Shown: positions 17,125 to 26,029 of the stretch, piece after piece
Numbering within the stretch: the stretch's first letter is position 1
Layout of the letters: every line of letters starts with the position of its first letter
NCBI RefSeq assembly: GCF_000316515.1
Contig: NC_019675.1
Span: 682,001 to 746,000 of the forward strand
Direction: 5' to 3'
Source: Cyanobium gracile PCC 6307
Lineage (GTDB): Bacteria; Cyanobacteriota; Cyanobacteriia; PCC-6307; Cyanobiaceae
DNA: 64,000 bases
Notes under the pieces: model-generated
The model's input: only the letters and a program-made list of their open reading frames with translations
The model's database searches: none
Told to the model about the DNA's origin: nothing
Position numbers and translations under genes: made by a program

Positions 17125-17939
17125 TGGGGCGGGAGCTGCGCCGGCTGCTGATCAGCCCCGATCGGATCGCCGCCCTGGCGGCCGGGGGGCCGGAGCTGGC
17201 CCGGCTGGCCCTGGAGCCCCAGGAACGCCACTACCTGGAGCGGGTGCTGCGCTACCGCCCCGGCGATCGCCTGGCGCTGGTGGACGGCATCGGCGGACTC
17301 TGGACGGCGGTACTCGACCCGGAGCGGCGCCTGCAGCTGGAGCAGGACCCCGGCGCGCCCCTGCTGCGGGAGGCACCGCCCGGACCGCCTCTGGAGCTCG
17401 CCATGGCCGTGCCCCGGCGGGAGGCGGATCTGGTCTGGCGCATGGCCACCGAGCTGGGGGCCGACCGGCTTCAGCCCCTGCTGGCCGAGCGGGGCGCCCC
17501 GGGGGAGCGCTGTCCGATCGAGCGCTGGCAGGGGATCGTGCGGGAGGCCACCGAGCAGTGCGAACGGCTGTGGCATCCGGTGCTGGAATCCCCCGGGCCG
17601 GCCGGGGAGTGGCTGGCCCGGCCGGCGGCCGGGATCGCCCTGCTGGCGACCACCCGGCGGGAGGGGCTGCCTCTCTGCAGCCAGCGGCTGCGGGAGCTGG
17701 CGGACCGGGTGGAAAAGGGGGCCAGCGAAGCGGACCCGACGGCCGGCCTCCGACTGGCGATCGGTCCGGAAGGGGGCTGGAGCCCCCAGGAGGAGGAACG
17801 GGCCGAAGCCGCCGGCTGGCAGCCGGTGAGCCTGGGACCCACAATCCTGCGCACGGCCACCGCCGCCGTGGCCGGCCTGGCCCTGCTGGCCGACTGGCGG
17901 GCGCTCAGGAGCGCATCATGCCGGCCGCCATCTCCTTGA
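17124..17939 (+). CDS. rsmE: 16S rRNA (uracil1498-N3)-methyltransferase
   Basis: A 271-residue SPOUT methyltransferase. The N-terminal PUA-like part contains LEPQERHYLERVLRYRPGD, and the C-terminal knot region has LRLAIGPEGGWSPQE and SLGPTILRTATA, the signature SAM-binding motifs of RsmE. It methylates U1498 of 16S rRNA in the decoding centre. Length is slightly above the usual 240-250 because of an insert around ADRVEKGASEADPTAG. The last 35 bp overlap the 3' end of a convergent gene. Confidence 0.92.
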   Translation: MGRELRRLLISPDRIAALAAGGPELARLALEPQERHYLERVLRYRPGDRLALVDGIGGLWTAVLDPERRLQLEQDPGAPLLREAPPGPPLELAMAVPRREADLVWRMATELGADRLQPLLAERGAPGERCPIERWQGIVREATEQCERLWHPVLESPGPAGEWLARPAAGIALLATTRREGLPLCSQRLRELADRVEKGASEADPTAGLRLAIGPEGGWSPQEEERAEAAGWQPVSLGPTILRTATAAVAGLALLADWRALRSASCRPPSP

Positions 17940-18285
17940 ACACGGCCAGGTTGGCCCCAGGGGTGCGGCGCTTCATCGGGGTGGCCCCCCCGGCGATGAC
18001 GCAGTCGGGGGCGAAGGTGGCCATCGACGGGGCCGGCCGCAGCGCCTCGGCGGCGGCCAGCTCGGCCGCGATCGCCTCGGCGGTGGTAAGGCCCGAAACG
18101 GGCTGGGGGGTGGCCTCCGCAGCCGCTGGAGCGGCGGCGGACGCTGCGCTCTTCGCCTCGGCTTCCTGGGGGGCGGCCTTCGGGGCCGGCTTGGCCTCGG
18201 CCCGGGGGGGCGCCACCACGGCCGGGGGCTGGTTGCCTTCGCCGCCGCCCAGATCAAGGAAGAACTTGGGTCGCTTGAAGACCAT
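17905..18285 (-). CDS. Conserved hypothetical protein with Ala/Pro-rich linker
   Basis: A 126-residue protein from the ATG at 18285 (a GTG lies three codons upstream). A short N-terminal block MVFKRPKFFLDLGGGEGN and a C-terminal block (APDCVIAGGATPMKRRTPGANLA..., residues about 93-126) look conserved. They are joined by about 70 residues of Ala/Pro/Glu/Lys low complexity. No membrane segment or known domain. I do not recognise the family. The two-ended conservation suggests a tether between two binding sites. Its 3' end overlaps rsmE by 35 bp. Confidence 0.65.
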   Translation of the reverse strand: MVFKRPKFFLDLGGGEGNQPPAVVAPPRAEAKPAPKAAPQEAEAKSAASAAAPAAAEATPQPVSGLTTAEAIAAELAAAEALRPAPSMATFAPDCVIAGGATPMKRRTPGANLAVFKEMAAGMMRS

Positions 18286-18377
18286 TCGCTGCACCGCCGG
18301 ATGCAGCGATTATCCGCCGAAGCCGGCGCTCCGCTGCACCTGGCTTAGATCTGTGCAACACAACCGGGCCCCCTGCC

Positions 18378-19139
18378 ATGCCGCCGCTGCCGCCCCAGGA
18401 CGCCCTGCACTGGCTGCGGGCCCTGGCGATCAACGGGCTGCTGATCGGCCTGGCCCAGCGGCTGCCCCTGCTCACCCCGGCGGGCTGGGTCCATGCCGGG
18501 GTGCTCGGCACCCTGCTGTGGGGAAGCCTGGGCTGGCGTGGCTGGCTGGCGGTGGTGTTGTACCTCGCCCTGGGAAGCGGGGTGACGAAGCTGGGGTTCC
18601 GGCGCAAGCAGGAGCTGGGCCTGGCGGAGGGCCGGGAGGGCCGGCGCGGGCCGGAGAACGTCTGGGGCTCCGCTCTGGTGGGCACGGTGCTGGCCCTGCT
18701 GGCCTGCCGGGCGCCGACGGCCGTGGTACCCCTGCTGCTGGCCGGCTTCGCCGCCAGCTTCGCCGCCAAGCTCGCCGACACCTTCGGCAGCGAGATCGGC
18801 AAGCGCTGGGGCCGTCACACTGTCCTGATCACCAGCCTCCGGCCGGTGCCCCCCGGAACCGAGGGGGCCATCAGCCTGGAGGGCACGGCCGCCAGCCTCC
18901 TGGGCAGCACCCTGATGACCCTGGCCATGGCGGCCCTGGGGGTGATCCGCGGCTGGCCGCTGGCGGCCCTGGTGGGCGGCGTCGGGGTGGTGGCCACCCT
19001 GGCCGAGAGCGTGGTGGGCGCCAGCCTGCAGCGTCACTGGCGCTGCCTCAGCAACGAGGTGGTCAACGGGCTGCAGACCCTGCTGGCGGCCCTGCTGGCG
19101 ATGGCGCTGGTGGCATGGCTGCTGCCTGGGTCGGGCTGA
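18378..19139 (+). CDS. DUF92 / TIGR00297 membrane protein, VTE6-like phytyl-phosphate kinase candidate
   Basis: A 253-residue membrane protein with about six helices. Family motifs are GSGVTKLGFRRKQELGLAE, the acidic ENVWGSA, and KLADTFGSEIGKRWG, followed by VPPGTEGAISLEGT. These define the DUF92 family; plant VTE6 and the Synechocystis homologue phosphorylate phytyl-phosphate, salvaging phytol from chlorophyll for tocopherol or chlorophyll synthesis. That activity is inferred from the family. The last 77 bp overlap the convergent sigma-factor gene. Confidence 0.87.
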   Translation: MPPLPPQDALHWLRALAINGLLIGLAQRLPLLTPAGWVHAGVLGTLLWGSLGWRGWLAVVLYLALGSGVTKLGFRRKQELGLAEGREGRRGPENVWGSALVGTVLALLACRAPTAVVPLLLAGFAASFAAKLADTFGSEIGKRWGRHTVLITSLRPVPPGTEGAISLEGTAASLLGSTLMTLAMAALGVIRGWPLAALVGGVGVVATLAESVVGASLQRHWRCLSNEVVNGLQTLLAALLAMALVAWLLPGSG

Positions 19140-20061
19140 GCGTCCCCTGGCGCCAGGCGAGGGCGGCGCGCCTGAGGCGATCAAGGGCGGCGTCGTGGCG
19201 GCGCTGGGCCTGGCGGGCCGGGATGCCCAGCTGCCGGCCCAGCTCCACCCACGTGCAGCCCCCATCGAGGCGGCCCACCAGCAACTGCCGCTCCCGCGGC
19301 TCGAGATCGGCCAGCTGGCCCCGCAGCCACTGGCGTTCGGCGCCGCGGGGGTCGCAGGGGGCCTCCAGCGGATCCTCGGCGACGGGGCCGGTGGGGGCAG
19401 CCAGCAGATCCAGCAGGCAGCTGGGCGCCTCAAGCTCGCCGCCCCCTGGGCCGAGGGGCGCATCCAGGCTGCGCACCGCGGCGGTCCGGCGGATCGCCAG
19501 GGCCTCCTCGAGCCGGGCCGGATCGCAGGCCAGCCGATCGGCGAGGGCGGCGGGCGGCAGCGGGTCGAGGCCCTGGCGGCGGCGCCCCTCCTGCAGGGCG
19601 AGCACCTGCTGGTGCAGGTCCCACAGGGGCCGTGGCGGGCGCACCAGGGGCTGGCGGTCCCGCCGCTCGCGGCGCATCGCCCCCTGGATATACGGCACCG
19701 CGAAGCTGCTGAGGCTGACGTTGCGGTCGGGATCGAAGGCCTCGACGGCCTTGATCAGGCCGAGGCTGCCCACCTGGGCCAGATCCTCGAAGGCCAGGCC
19801 GGCATCGGTGCCCTGGCGGCCGGCGATCGAGAACACGAGCGGCAGGTTGTCCTCCACCAGCAGGTTCCGCCAGCGCAGCCGGGTGACCGGATCGGTGGCA
19901 TCGGCGTAGGCCCTGAGCCGGCGGCGGTTGCGGGTGTGGCGATCCACGATCGCCTCGGGGATCTCCCGGCAGCCGGCACAGAGATCCGGCGCCGGCAGCC
20001 GGCGGGTGCTCAGCACCACCGGTGCCGGAGGTGGGGGCGAGGGGGGCGGGGGGCGATCCAT
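19063..20061 (-). CDS. Group 3 RNA polymerase sigma factor (SigF-like)
   Basis: A 332-residue protein from the ATG at 20061 (GTG 20073 possible). After a Pro-rich start, region 2 is clear: VEDNLPLVFSIAG, FEDLAQVGSLGLIKAVEAFD and SSFAVPYIQGAMRRERRDRQ. Region 3 follows, and a region 4 helix-turn-helix sits near the C-terminus (TWVELGRQLGIPARQAQRR). The absence of region 1.2 and the SSFA-x-P-x-IxG(A/E)(M/I)RR pattern place it with alternative factors of the SigF/SigB kind, which in cyanobacteria govern pili and stress genes. No anti-sigma gene is adjacent. The 3' end overlaps the VTE6-like gene by 77 bp. Confidence 0.85.
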   Translation of the reverse strand: MDRPPPPSPPPPAPVVLSTRRLPAPDLCAGCREIPEAIVDRHTRNRRRLRAYADATDPVTRLRWRNLLVEDNLPLVFSIAGRQGTDAGLAFEDLAQVGSLGLIKAVEAFDPDRNVSLSSFAVPYIQGAMRRERRDRQPLVRPPRPLWDLHQQVLALQEGRRRQGLDPLPPAALADRLACDPARLEEALAIRRTAAVRSLDAPLGPGGGELEAPSCLLDLLAAPTGPVAEDPLEAPCDPRGAERQWLRGQLADLEPRERQLLVGRLDGGCTWVELGRQLGIPARQAQRRHDAALDRLRRAALAWRQGTLSPTQAAAMPPAPSPAGPPAGSAAR

Positions 20062-20203
20062 GGAAGAGGGCACGTGGGGTCCGTTTCTTCAGGGTCGCCG
20101 TTGTCCCTCGGCGGCGGTTCACCCCACCGAGGGAGCTCCTTTCACCCGAACGGGTGATGCCGGCGGCGCCGGCACGGGGAAGAATGCCTCCTGTGGTGGT
20201 GCC

Positions 20204-20875
20204 TCAGAAGCCGGCCGTCACGCTGCTGTGGAGATCCAGCCCGGCCCAGTCCAGCAAAGCCCTCCAGGAACGCAGACGCCGGTAGAGCTGGCCGTGGCCG
20301 TCGCTGTTGAGATGCAGGCCGTCGTTGCACAGCCACTGCAGCCAGTGGGGGTCGGCCAGCAGGCCATCAAGCAGCGGCAGGAAGGGCACGTCGGCCTCCA
20401 TGCAGGCCTCCTCCAACAGGCCCTCATAGCGGCGCACCGTGGCCAGCTCGTACCAGAGCATCTCGGCGAAGGGCATCATGACCTCATCCACCGGGGTGAG
20501 ACCCAGCACGAATACCGGGGCGATGGCCCGCAACCGGGGCAGCAGCTGCCGCAGGCCGAACAGGAACGCGTCGGGGGCCAGCTGGTGGCGACCGTCGGGC
20601 CGTCCCACCCGGGCCGTGTCGTTGAGCCCGATCGACAGCAGGATCCCCTGGGGGCGCTGGCGGCGCAGTTCGCCCCGGCTGGTCACCTCCGCCTCGGAGC
20701 GGGCCGCCAGCCGCTCCAGCCCATCCCCCCGCACCCCGAGGCCGTAGAGCACCGGGCCCTGGGGCAGCTCCATCCAATGGCGCCGCAGGCGCTCGCACCA
20801 GCCGCCCTGCTCGGGGTCGCCCCAGCCGTAGACGCCGCTGTCCCCGAGCACCACCAGCTTCTTCGGCACCTGCAT
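20204..20875 (-). CDS. GDSL/SGNH-family hydrolase
   Basis: A 223-residue protein with SGNH blocks: block I VVLGDSGVYGWG (nucleophile Ser), block II glycine in YGLGVRGDG, block III SIGLNDTARVG (Asn), and block V NDGLHLNSDGHGQL (Asp and His). It has no signal peptide, so it acts in the cytoplasm, probably as an esterase or acyl-hydrolase; the substrate is unknown. It follows the aminotransferase gene by 11 bp on the same strand. Confidence 0.88.
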   Translation of the reverse strand: MQVPKKLVVLGDSGVYGWGDPEQGGWCERLRRHWMELPQGPVLYGLGVRGDGLERLAARSEAEVTSRGELRRQRPQGILLSIGLNDTARVGRPDGRHQLAPDAFLFGLRQLLPRLRAIAPVFVLGLTPVDEVMMPFAEMLWYELATVRRYEGLLEEACMEADVPFLPLLDGLLADPHWLQWLCNDGLHLNSDGHGQLYRRLRSWRALLDWAGLDLHSSVTAGF

Positions 20876-20886
20876 CGGCAGGGCGA

Positions 20887-22065
20887 TCAGAGACTGGCGC
20901 CGAAGCGGCGCAGCCGCTCCAGGCCGTCGTCGATCGTGGCCGGGGACGCCGCGCAGGACAGGCGGATGCAGCGGTCATCGCCGAAGGCGGCACCAGGCAC
21001 CACCGCCAGCCCCACCTCCTCCAGCAGCCGGCCGCAGAGGGTCATCGAATCCAGGCCCCAGGCGCTGACGTCGGGGAAGGCGTAGAAGGCACCCTCGGGA
21101 GGCAGCAGCTTGAGGCCGCTGATCGCCATCAGGCCGTCGCTGAGCCGGGAGCGCCGACGGCTGAATTCGGCGGCCATGGCGTGGACGCAGTCGCGCGATC
21201 CGCTCACGGCCGCCAGGGCGCCGAACTGGGCGAAGCTGCAGACATTGCTGGTGCTCTGGCTCTGCAGGGCGCTGGCGGCGGCGACCACATGGCGGGCGCC
21301 CGCCAGCCAGCCGATGCGCCAGCCGGTCATCGCCCAGCCCTTGGCGAAACCGTTGACGATGAAGATCCGCTCGGCGAGGTCGGGCGCCACCGCCGCCAGG
21401 CTGTGGTGCAAATGGCCGGGGGAGAGCAGCATCTCGTAGATCTCGTCGCAGACCACCGCCACGGCGGGGTGGCGGCGCAGCACGGCGGCGATCCCCTCCA
21501 GCTCGGAGCGGCTGAGCACCATGCCGGTGGGATTGGAGGGGCTGTTGAGCACCAGCAGCCGGCTGGCCGGGGTGATCGCCGCCTCCAGCTGCTCGGGGCT
21601 GAAGCGGAACCCGCCGCTGGCATCGGTGGTGAGGCAGCGCACGCGGGCGCCGGCCAGGTGGGCCATCTCCGGATAGCTGAGCCAGTACGGGGCCGGCAGC
21701 AGCACCTCGTCGCCGGGGTCGAGCAGGACCTGGAAGAGGTTGTAGAGGGCCTGTTTGCCGCCGTTGGTCACCAGCACCTGGTCGGGGCGGGTGGGAACGC
21801 CGTTCTCCTGGCTCAGCTTGGCGGCGATCGCCTGGCGCAGCTCGGGTTCGCCGGCCACGGGCCCATAGCGGGTATGGCCGGCCTCCAGGGCCTCGGTGGC
21901 CGCCTGACGGATGAAGGCGGGGGTGTCGAAGTCGGGCTCCCCGGCGCTGAGGCTGCAGATGTCCTTGCCCTCGCCGCGCAGCTCGCGCGCCTTGGCGGTG
22001 ATGGCGAGGGTGAGCGATGGCTGCAACGCCTGCGCCCGGGCGGAGAGCGTCAACGGGGCCGGCAT
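20887..22065 (-). CDS. Class I pyridoxal-phosphate aminotransferase (aspartate/prephenate type)
   Basis: A 392-residue protein from the ATG at 22065 (an upstream ATG at 22110 would add an atypical tail). Fold-type I motifs: SAGEPDFDTP near the N-terminus, VTNGGKQALYN for the PLP phosphate, NSPSNPTGMV, VCDEIYEM, and the Schiff-base lysine in NGFAKGWAMTGWRIGW. This is the subgroup (aminotransferase 1-gamma) that includes cyanobacterial aspartate and glutamate-prephenate aminotransferases, giving aspartate or arogenate. Which substrate it prefers cannot be told from sequence alone. It is divergent from the uracil-DNA glycosylase gene, with 65 bp between the starts. Confidence 0.9.
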   Translation of the reverse strand: MPAPLTLSARAQALQPSLTLAITAKARELRGEGKDICSLSAGEPDFDTPAFIRQAATEALEAGHTRYGPVAGEPELRQAIAAKLSQENGVPTRPDQVLVTNGGKQALYNLFQVLLDPGDEVLLPAPYWLSYPEMAHLAGARVRCLTTDASGGFRFSPEQLEAAITPASRLLVLNSPSNPTGMVLSRSELEGIAAVLRRHPAVAVVCDEIYEMLLSPGHLHHSLAAVAPDLAERIFIVNGFAKGWAMTGWRIGWLAGARHVVAAASALQSQSTSNVCSFAQFGALAAVSGSRDCVHAMAAEFSRRRSRLSDGLMAISGLKLLPPEGAFYAFPDVSAWGLDSMTLCGRLLEEVGLAVVPGAAFGDDRCIRLSCAASPATIDDGLERLRRFGASL

Positions 22066-22130
22066 GGCAGCGCGCGCCGTCTGGAGGGCGCGATTCGGCA
22101 ATCCGGCCATCTTGCCCTACGCCATGCGCC

Positions 22131-22859
22131 ATGGCGAAGAATGGGGCGATGGCCCCCGATCCTCTGCAACCGTCTCCCCTGCAACCGTCCCTCCTGGGTG
22201 AGGACCCCGCCATCGCGGACCCGGCCACCACGAAGCCCGCCGCCTTGGCGATCGACGCGCCCGCGAGGCCACCCGACCTCGCGGCGCTGGAGCGGGACTG
22301 CCGCGAGTGCCGCCGCTGCGGCCTGGCGGAGGGCCGCCAGACGGTGGTGGTGAGCCGCGGCGATCCGGCGGCCCGGCTGATGGTGATCGGCGAGGGGCCA
22401 GGCGCCCAGGAAGATGCCAGTGGCCGGCCGTTCGTGGGTCGGGCCGGCCAGCTGCTCGACCAGATGCTCGCCAGTGTGGGGCTGGACAGCGAGCGCGATG
22501 CCTACGTCTGCAATGTGGTGAAGTGCCGTCCGCCGGACAACCGCCGGCCCACGCCCCAGGAGATCGCCGCCTGCGCCCCCTGGCTGGCCGCCCAGATCGC
22601 CGCCGTCGACCCCGCCGTGGTGCTGCTGGCCGGCGCCACCGCCCTGGAGGGGGTGCTGGGAATCAAGGGGGGGATCTCCCGGCTACGGGGCCGTTGGCAC
22701 CCCTGGCAGGGCCACTGGGTGATGCCGGTGTTCCATCCCTCCTACCTGCTGCGCAATCCCTCGCGGGAAAAGGGCTCACCCAAGTGGCTCACCTGGCAGG
22801 ACCTGCAGGAGGTGCGGCGGCGCCTGCAGGAGGACCGACCGCCGACACCCTCTTTGTGA
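22131..22859 (+). CDS. Family 4 uracil-DNA glycosylase (4Fe-4S)
   Basis: A 242-residue protein from the ATG at 22131 (22149 also possible). The four cluster cysteines are CRECRRC, then CNVVKCRPP and the Cys of IAACAPW. Catalytic motif 1 is GEGPGAQEDASGRPFVGRAG and motif 2 is VFHPSYLLRN, as in thermophile-type UDGa. It removes uracil from DNA to start base-excision repair. The N-terminal 50 residues are Pro/Ala-rich and variable. It lies 30 bp upstream of ispG, possibly cotranscribed. Confidence 0.93.
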   Translation: MAKNGAMAPDPLQPSPLQPSLLGEDPAIADPATTKPAALAIDAPARPPDLAALERDCRECRRCGLAEGRQTVVVSRGDPAARLMVIGEGPGAQEDASGRPFVGRAGQLLDQMLASVGLDSERDAYVCNVVKCRPPDNRRPTPQEIAACAPWLAAQIAAVDPAVVLLAGATALEGVLGIKGGISRLRGRWHPWQGHWVMPVFHPSYLLRNPSREKGSPKWLTWQDLQEVRRRLQEDRPPTPSL

Positions 22860-22889
22860 CAGGCTTTGGCCATCACCGGCCCACGCGCG

Positions 22890-24143
22890 ATGACCGGCAC
22901 CCTGGCCACACCCTCCACCACCGCCCCGGGGACCTCCCCCCTCCCGGCCGACTGGGCCAGTGACCCCCGCTTCGACACAGTCATCCGCCGCCGCAAGACG
23001 CGCAGCGTCCGGGTCGGCGACGTGTGGGTGGGCAGCGAGCACCCCGTGGTGGTGCAGTCGATGATCAACGAGGACACCCTCGACATCGAGGGGGCCACCG
23101 CCGGCATCCGGCGCCTGCACGAGGCCGGCTGCGAGATCGTGCGGCTGACGGTGCCGAGCCTGGCCCATGCCAAGGCGGTGAAGGAGATCCGCCAGCGGCT
23201 GGAAGACACCTACCAACCGGTGCCCCTGGTGGCGGACGTGCACCACAACGGCATGAAGATCGCCCTGGAGGTGGCCCAGCACGTCGACAAGGTGCGGATC
23301 AATCCGGGCCTCTACGTGTTCGACAAGCCCGACCCCAACCGCACGGAGTTCACCCCCGAGGAGCTGGCGGCGATCGGCGAGCGCATCCAGGCCACCCTCG
23401 AACCGCTGGTGAGCCTGCTCAAGGACCAGGACAAGGGGCTGCGGATCGGCGTCAACCACGGCTCCCTGGCGGAGCGGATGCTGTTCACCTACGGCGACAC
23501 CCCCCTGGGGATGGTGGAGAGCGCCATGGAGTTCATCCACATCTGCGACCGGCTCGATTTCCACAACATCGTCGTGTCGATGAAGGCCTCGCGGGCCCCG
23601 GTGATGCTGGCGGCCTACCGGATGATGGCCTTCCGCATGGACGCCGAAGGCTTCCATTACCCCCTTCACCTGGGGGTCACCGAGGCGGGCGACGGCGACT
23701 ACGGCCGCATCAAGAGCACCGCCGGCATCGCCACCCTGCTGGCCGAGGGCCTCGGCGACACGATCCGGGTGTCGCTCACCGAGGCACCGGAGAAGGAGAT
23801 CCCCGTCTGCTACGCGATCCTGCAGGCGATGGGGCTGCGCAAGACGATGGTGGAGTACGTGGCCTGCCCCAGCTGCGGCCGCACCCTCTTCAACCTGGAG
23901 GAGGTGCTGCACACGGTGCGCAACGCCACCGCCCACCTCACCGGCCTGGACATCGCCGTGATGGGCTGCATCGTCAACGGCCCCGGCGAGATGGCCGACG
24001 CCGACTACGGCTACGTGGGCAAGACCCCCGGCACGATCTCCCTCTACCGGGGGCGGGAGGAGATCCGCCGGGTTCCCGAGGCCGAAGGGGTGGAGGCGCT
24101 GATCGCCCTGATCAAGGAGGACGGTCGCTGGGTCGACCCCTGA
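22890..24143 (+). CDS. ispG: 4-hydroxy-3-methylbut-2-enyl diphosphate synthase
   Basis: A 417-residue protein from the ATG at 22890. It contains the GcpE signatures [33 protein letters not shown] and VRINPGLY, and a C-terminal cluster region with [10 protein letters not shown] and [14 protein letters not shown] holding the three 4Fe-4S cysteines. It converts methylerythritol cyclodiphosphate to HMBPP in the MEP isoprenoid pathway, which feeds carotenoid, phytol and quinone synthesis. In cyanobacteria the electron donor is usually ferredoxin. Confidence 0.96.
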   Translation: MTGTLATPSTTAPGTSPLPADWASDPRFDTVIRRRKTRSVRVGDVWVGSEHPVVVQSMINEDTLDIEGATAGIRRLHEAGCEIVRLTVPSLAHAKAVKEIRQRLEDTYQPVPLVADVHHNGMKIALEVAQHVDKVRINPGLYVFDKPDPNRTEFTPEELAAIGERIQATLEPLVSLLKDQDKGLRIGVNHGSLAERMLFTYGDTPLGMVESAMEFIHICDRLDFHNIVVSMKASRAPVMLAAYRMMAFRMDAEGFHYPLHLGVTEAGDGDYGRIKSTAGIATLLAEGLGDTIRVSLTEAPEKEIPVCYAILQAMGLRKTMVEYVACPSCGRTLFNLEEVLHTVRNATAHLTGLDIAVMGCIVNGPGEMADADYGYVGKTPGTISLYRGREEIRRVPEAEGVEALIALIKEDGRWVDP

Positions 24144-24212
24144 CCGGGGATCCCACCCCTGGCATCGGCGCTACGTTGGAACCACGTTTCAGACTCCTTG
24201 AGGATCCCCACC

Positions 24213-25544
24213 ATGGGCAGAGCTCGCGCCACCGTCGTGGTGCTGGTTGGTCTCGGTGCCTGTGCCGCCACGGCGGTGATGGCCAGGGAGATGGTGCTGA
24301 CCCCCACCGGAACCGTGTCGATCAGCGACAGTCCCAAGGAGGTGATGGACCAGGCGTGGCAGATCGTCTTCCGCGACTACCTGGACACCACGGGCAAGTA
24401 CACGCCTGAGCAGTGGCGCAAGCTGCGCCGCAGCGTGCTCTCCAAGAGCTACAGCACCCCCAAGGACGCCTACGAGGGCATCCGCGGCATGCTCAGCACC
24501 CTTGACGACCCCTACACCCGCTTCCTGGATCCGCGGGAGTTCAAGGAGATGCAGATCGACACCTCCGGGGAGCTCTCCGGGGTGGGCATCCAGCTGAGCG
24601 TCGACAAGGAGACCAAGGAGCTGGTCGTCATCTCGCCGATCGAGGGTTCACCGGCCTCCAGGGCCGGGGTGCAGCCCAAGGACGTGATCGTCTCGATCGA
24701 CGGCAAGAGCACCAAGGGAATGAGCACCGAGGACGCGGTGAAGCTGATCCGGGGCAAGGCGGGCACCACGGTGAATCTGGTGCTGCGCCGCAAGGGCCAG
24801 AACATCGACACCCCCCTGACCAGGGAGCTGATCGAGATCCATGCCGTCACCCACCAGGTGAACACGGCGCCAGACGGCAGCCGAATCGGCTACATCCGCC
24901 TCAAGCAGTTCAGCGCCACCGCCACCAAGGACATGCGGGCGGCGGTGCGGGACCTGGAGTCCCAGGGGGTGCAGGGCTACGTGCTCGACCTGCGCAGCAA
25001 CCCCGGCGGGCTGCTGGTGGCGAGCGTCGAGATCGCCCGCCAGTGGATCAACGAAGGGATCATCGTCTCCACCAAGACCCGCGACGGCATCCAGGACGTC
25101 AAGCGGGCCACCGGCCAGGCCCTCACCACCAAGCCCATGGTGGTGCTGGTCAACGAGGGTTCGGCGAGCGCCAGCGAGATCCTCTCCGGCGCCCTTCAGG
25201 ACAACAACCGTGCCGTATTGGTGGGCCAGAAGACCTTCGGCAAGGGTCTGGTGCAGTCGGTGCGCGGCCTGTCCGATGGCTCCGGCATGACGGTGACCAT
25301 CGCCAAGTACCTGACCCCCCGCAACCGGGACATCCACAAGCACGGCATCAACCCCGACGTGCCGGTGAAGATGACCGAGCAGGAGGTGCAGCGTCTCAAG
25401 CTGGAGGACATCGGCACCAACCGCGACAGCCAGTACCGGGTGGCCGAATCCACCCTGCGCAAGCAGTTGCAGGCGGGTGCCATCCTGCAGAAGGCCTTCG
25501 AGCCCGGCAGTGCCAACCTGCCGGCGGCCCTTGCCAAACCCTGA
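24213..25544 (+). CDS. Carboxyl-terminal processing protease (S41)
   Basis: A 443-residue protein from the ATG at 24213. An N-terminal signal/anchor (ATVVVLVGLGACAATAVMA) is followed by a helical part, a PDZ domain (about residues 115-200, SGVGIQLSVDKETKELVVIS), and the S41 catalytic domain with YIRLKQFS, LDLRSNPGG, the nucleophile Ser in NEGSASASEI, and the general-base Lys in GQKTFGKGLVQ. Cyanobacteria have several Ctp proteases: CtpA matures D1 of photosystem II, while CtpB/CtpC have other periplasmic or lumenal roles. I cannot firmly assign the paralogue. The stop overlaps the likely TTG start of the next gene. Confidence 0.92.
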   Translation: MGRARATVVVLVGLGACAATAVMAREMVLTPTGTVSISDSPKEVMDQAWQIVFRDYLDTTGKYTPEQWRKLRRSVLSKSYSTPKDAYEGIRGMLSTLDDPYTRFLDPREFKEMQIDTSGELSGVGIQLSVDKETKELVVISPIEGSPASRAGVQPKDVIVSIDGKSTKGMSTEDAVKLIRGKAGTTVNLVLRRKGQNIDTPLTRELIEIHAVTHQVNTAPDGSRIGYIRLKQFSATATKDMRAAVRDLESQGVQGYVLDLRSNPGGLLVASVEIARQWINEGIIVSTKTRDGIQDVKRATGQALTTKPMVVLVNEGSASASEILSGALQDNNRAVLVGQKTFGKGLVQSVRGLSDGSGMTVTIAKYLTPRNRDIHKHGINPDVPVKMTEQEVQRLKLEDIGTNRDSQYRVAESTLRKQLQAGAILQKAFEPGSANLPAALAKP

Positions 25545-25779
25545 GCCACACGAGCCGGGCACGGCGCCCAGCTCGGTCTGGGATCTCAAGCCGTGGTGGT
25601 GTCAGCCGTGGAGCATCCTGCTCACCGGCCTGGCCATCGTGACGGGCAGCTGGATGGTGCTGCACCTGTGGTGGATCACTGCCGGGGTGTCAGTGGTGAT
25701 CACGGCTTGGTGGCTGCTGTTTCTGATCCTGATGCCGGCCGCCTGGAGACAGGAGCAGGCCGGCGGCAGCGGCAGCTGA
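25531..25779 (+). CDS. DUF6737 family small membrane protein
   Basis: An 82-residue protein from TTG 25531, overlapping the protease gene by 14 bp; no ATG is suitably placed. The motif VWDLKPWWCQPWSILLTG opens the first of two hydrophobic helices (SILLTGLAIVTGSWMVL and ITAWWLLFLILMPAAW). This Trp-rich pattern is that of DUF6737, small cyanobacterial membrane proteins of unknown function. Cotranscription with the protease is likely. Confidence 0.78.
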   Translation: MPNPEPHEPGTAPSSVWDLKPWWCQPWSILLTGLAIVTGSWMVLHLWWITAGVSVVITAWWLLFLILMPAAWRQEQAGGSGS

Positions 25780-25803
25780 AGAGCGGCAACGGAAGCCCGG
25801 AGA

Positions 25804-25971
25804 TCAGGCCACGGGCTGCATCAGCCCGCCGCCGGGGGAGGAGTCGTCGTCGTCGTTGTTGCCGGCCGCGGACTGGAGCAGGGCGAAGAAACCGAGGCCG
25901 AGCACCCCGAGGAAGGCCGGCAGCAGGAGGGGATTCTGGGTGGCACCTGCGACCTCGATCAGCTCACCCAT
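25804..25971 (-). CDS. Small 55-residue membrane protein
   Basis: An ATG at 25971 opens a 55-codon frame ending in TGA at 25804. The peptide has one hydrophobic helix (LLLPAFLGVLGLGFFALLQ, about residues 16-34), then an acidic tail NNDDDDSSPGGG. A single transmembrane helix with a charged tail is typical of small thylakoid proteins, but it matches no photosystem subunit I know. It fills an otherwise empty gap between two minus-strand or convergent genes, and base composition is coding-like. Existence is likely, function unknown. Confidence 0.6.
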   Translation of the reverse strand: MGELIEVAGATQNPLLLPAFLGVLGLGFFALLQSAAGNNDDDDSSPGGGLMQPVA

Positions 25972-26029
25972 GTCGCCGCGTAACGAAAGATGACGCCAGC
26001 TTAACGGACATTCTCATCGGCTGGGCGTC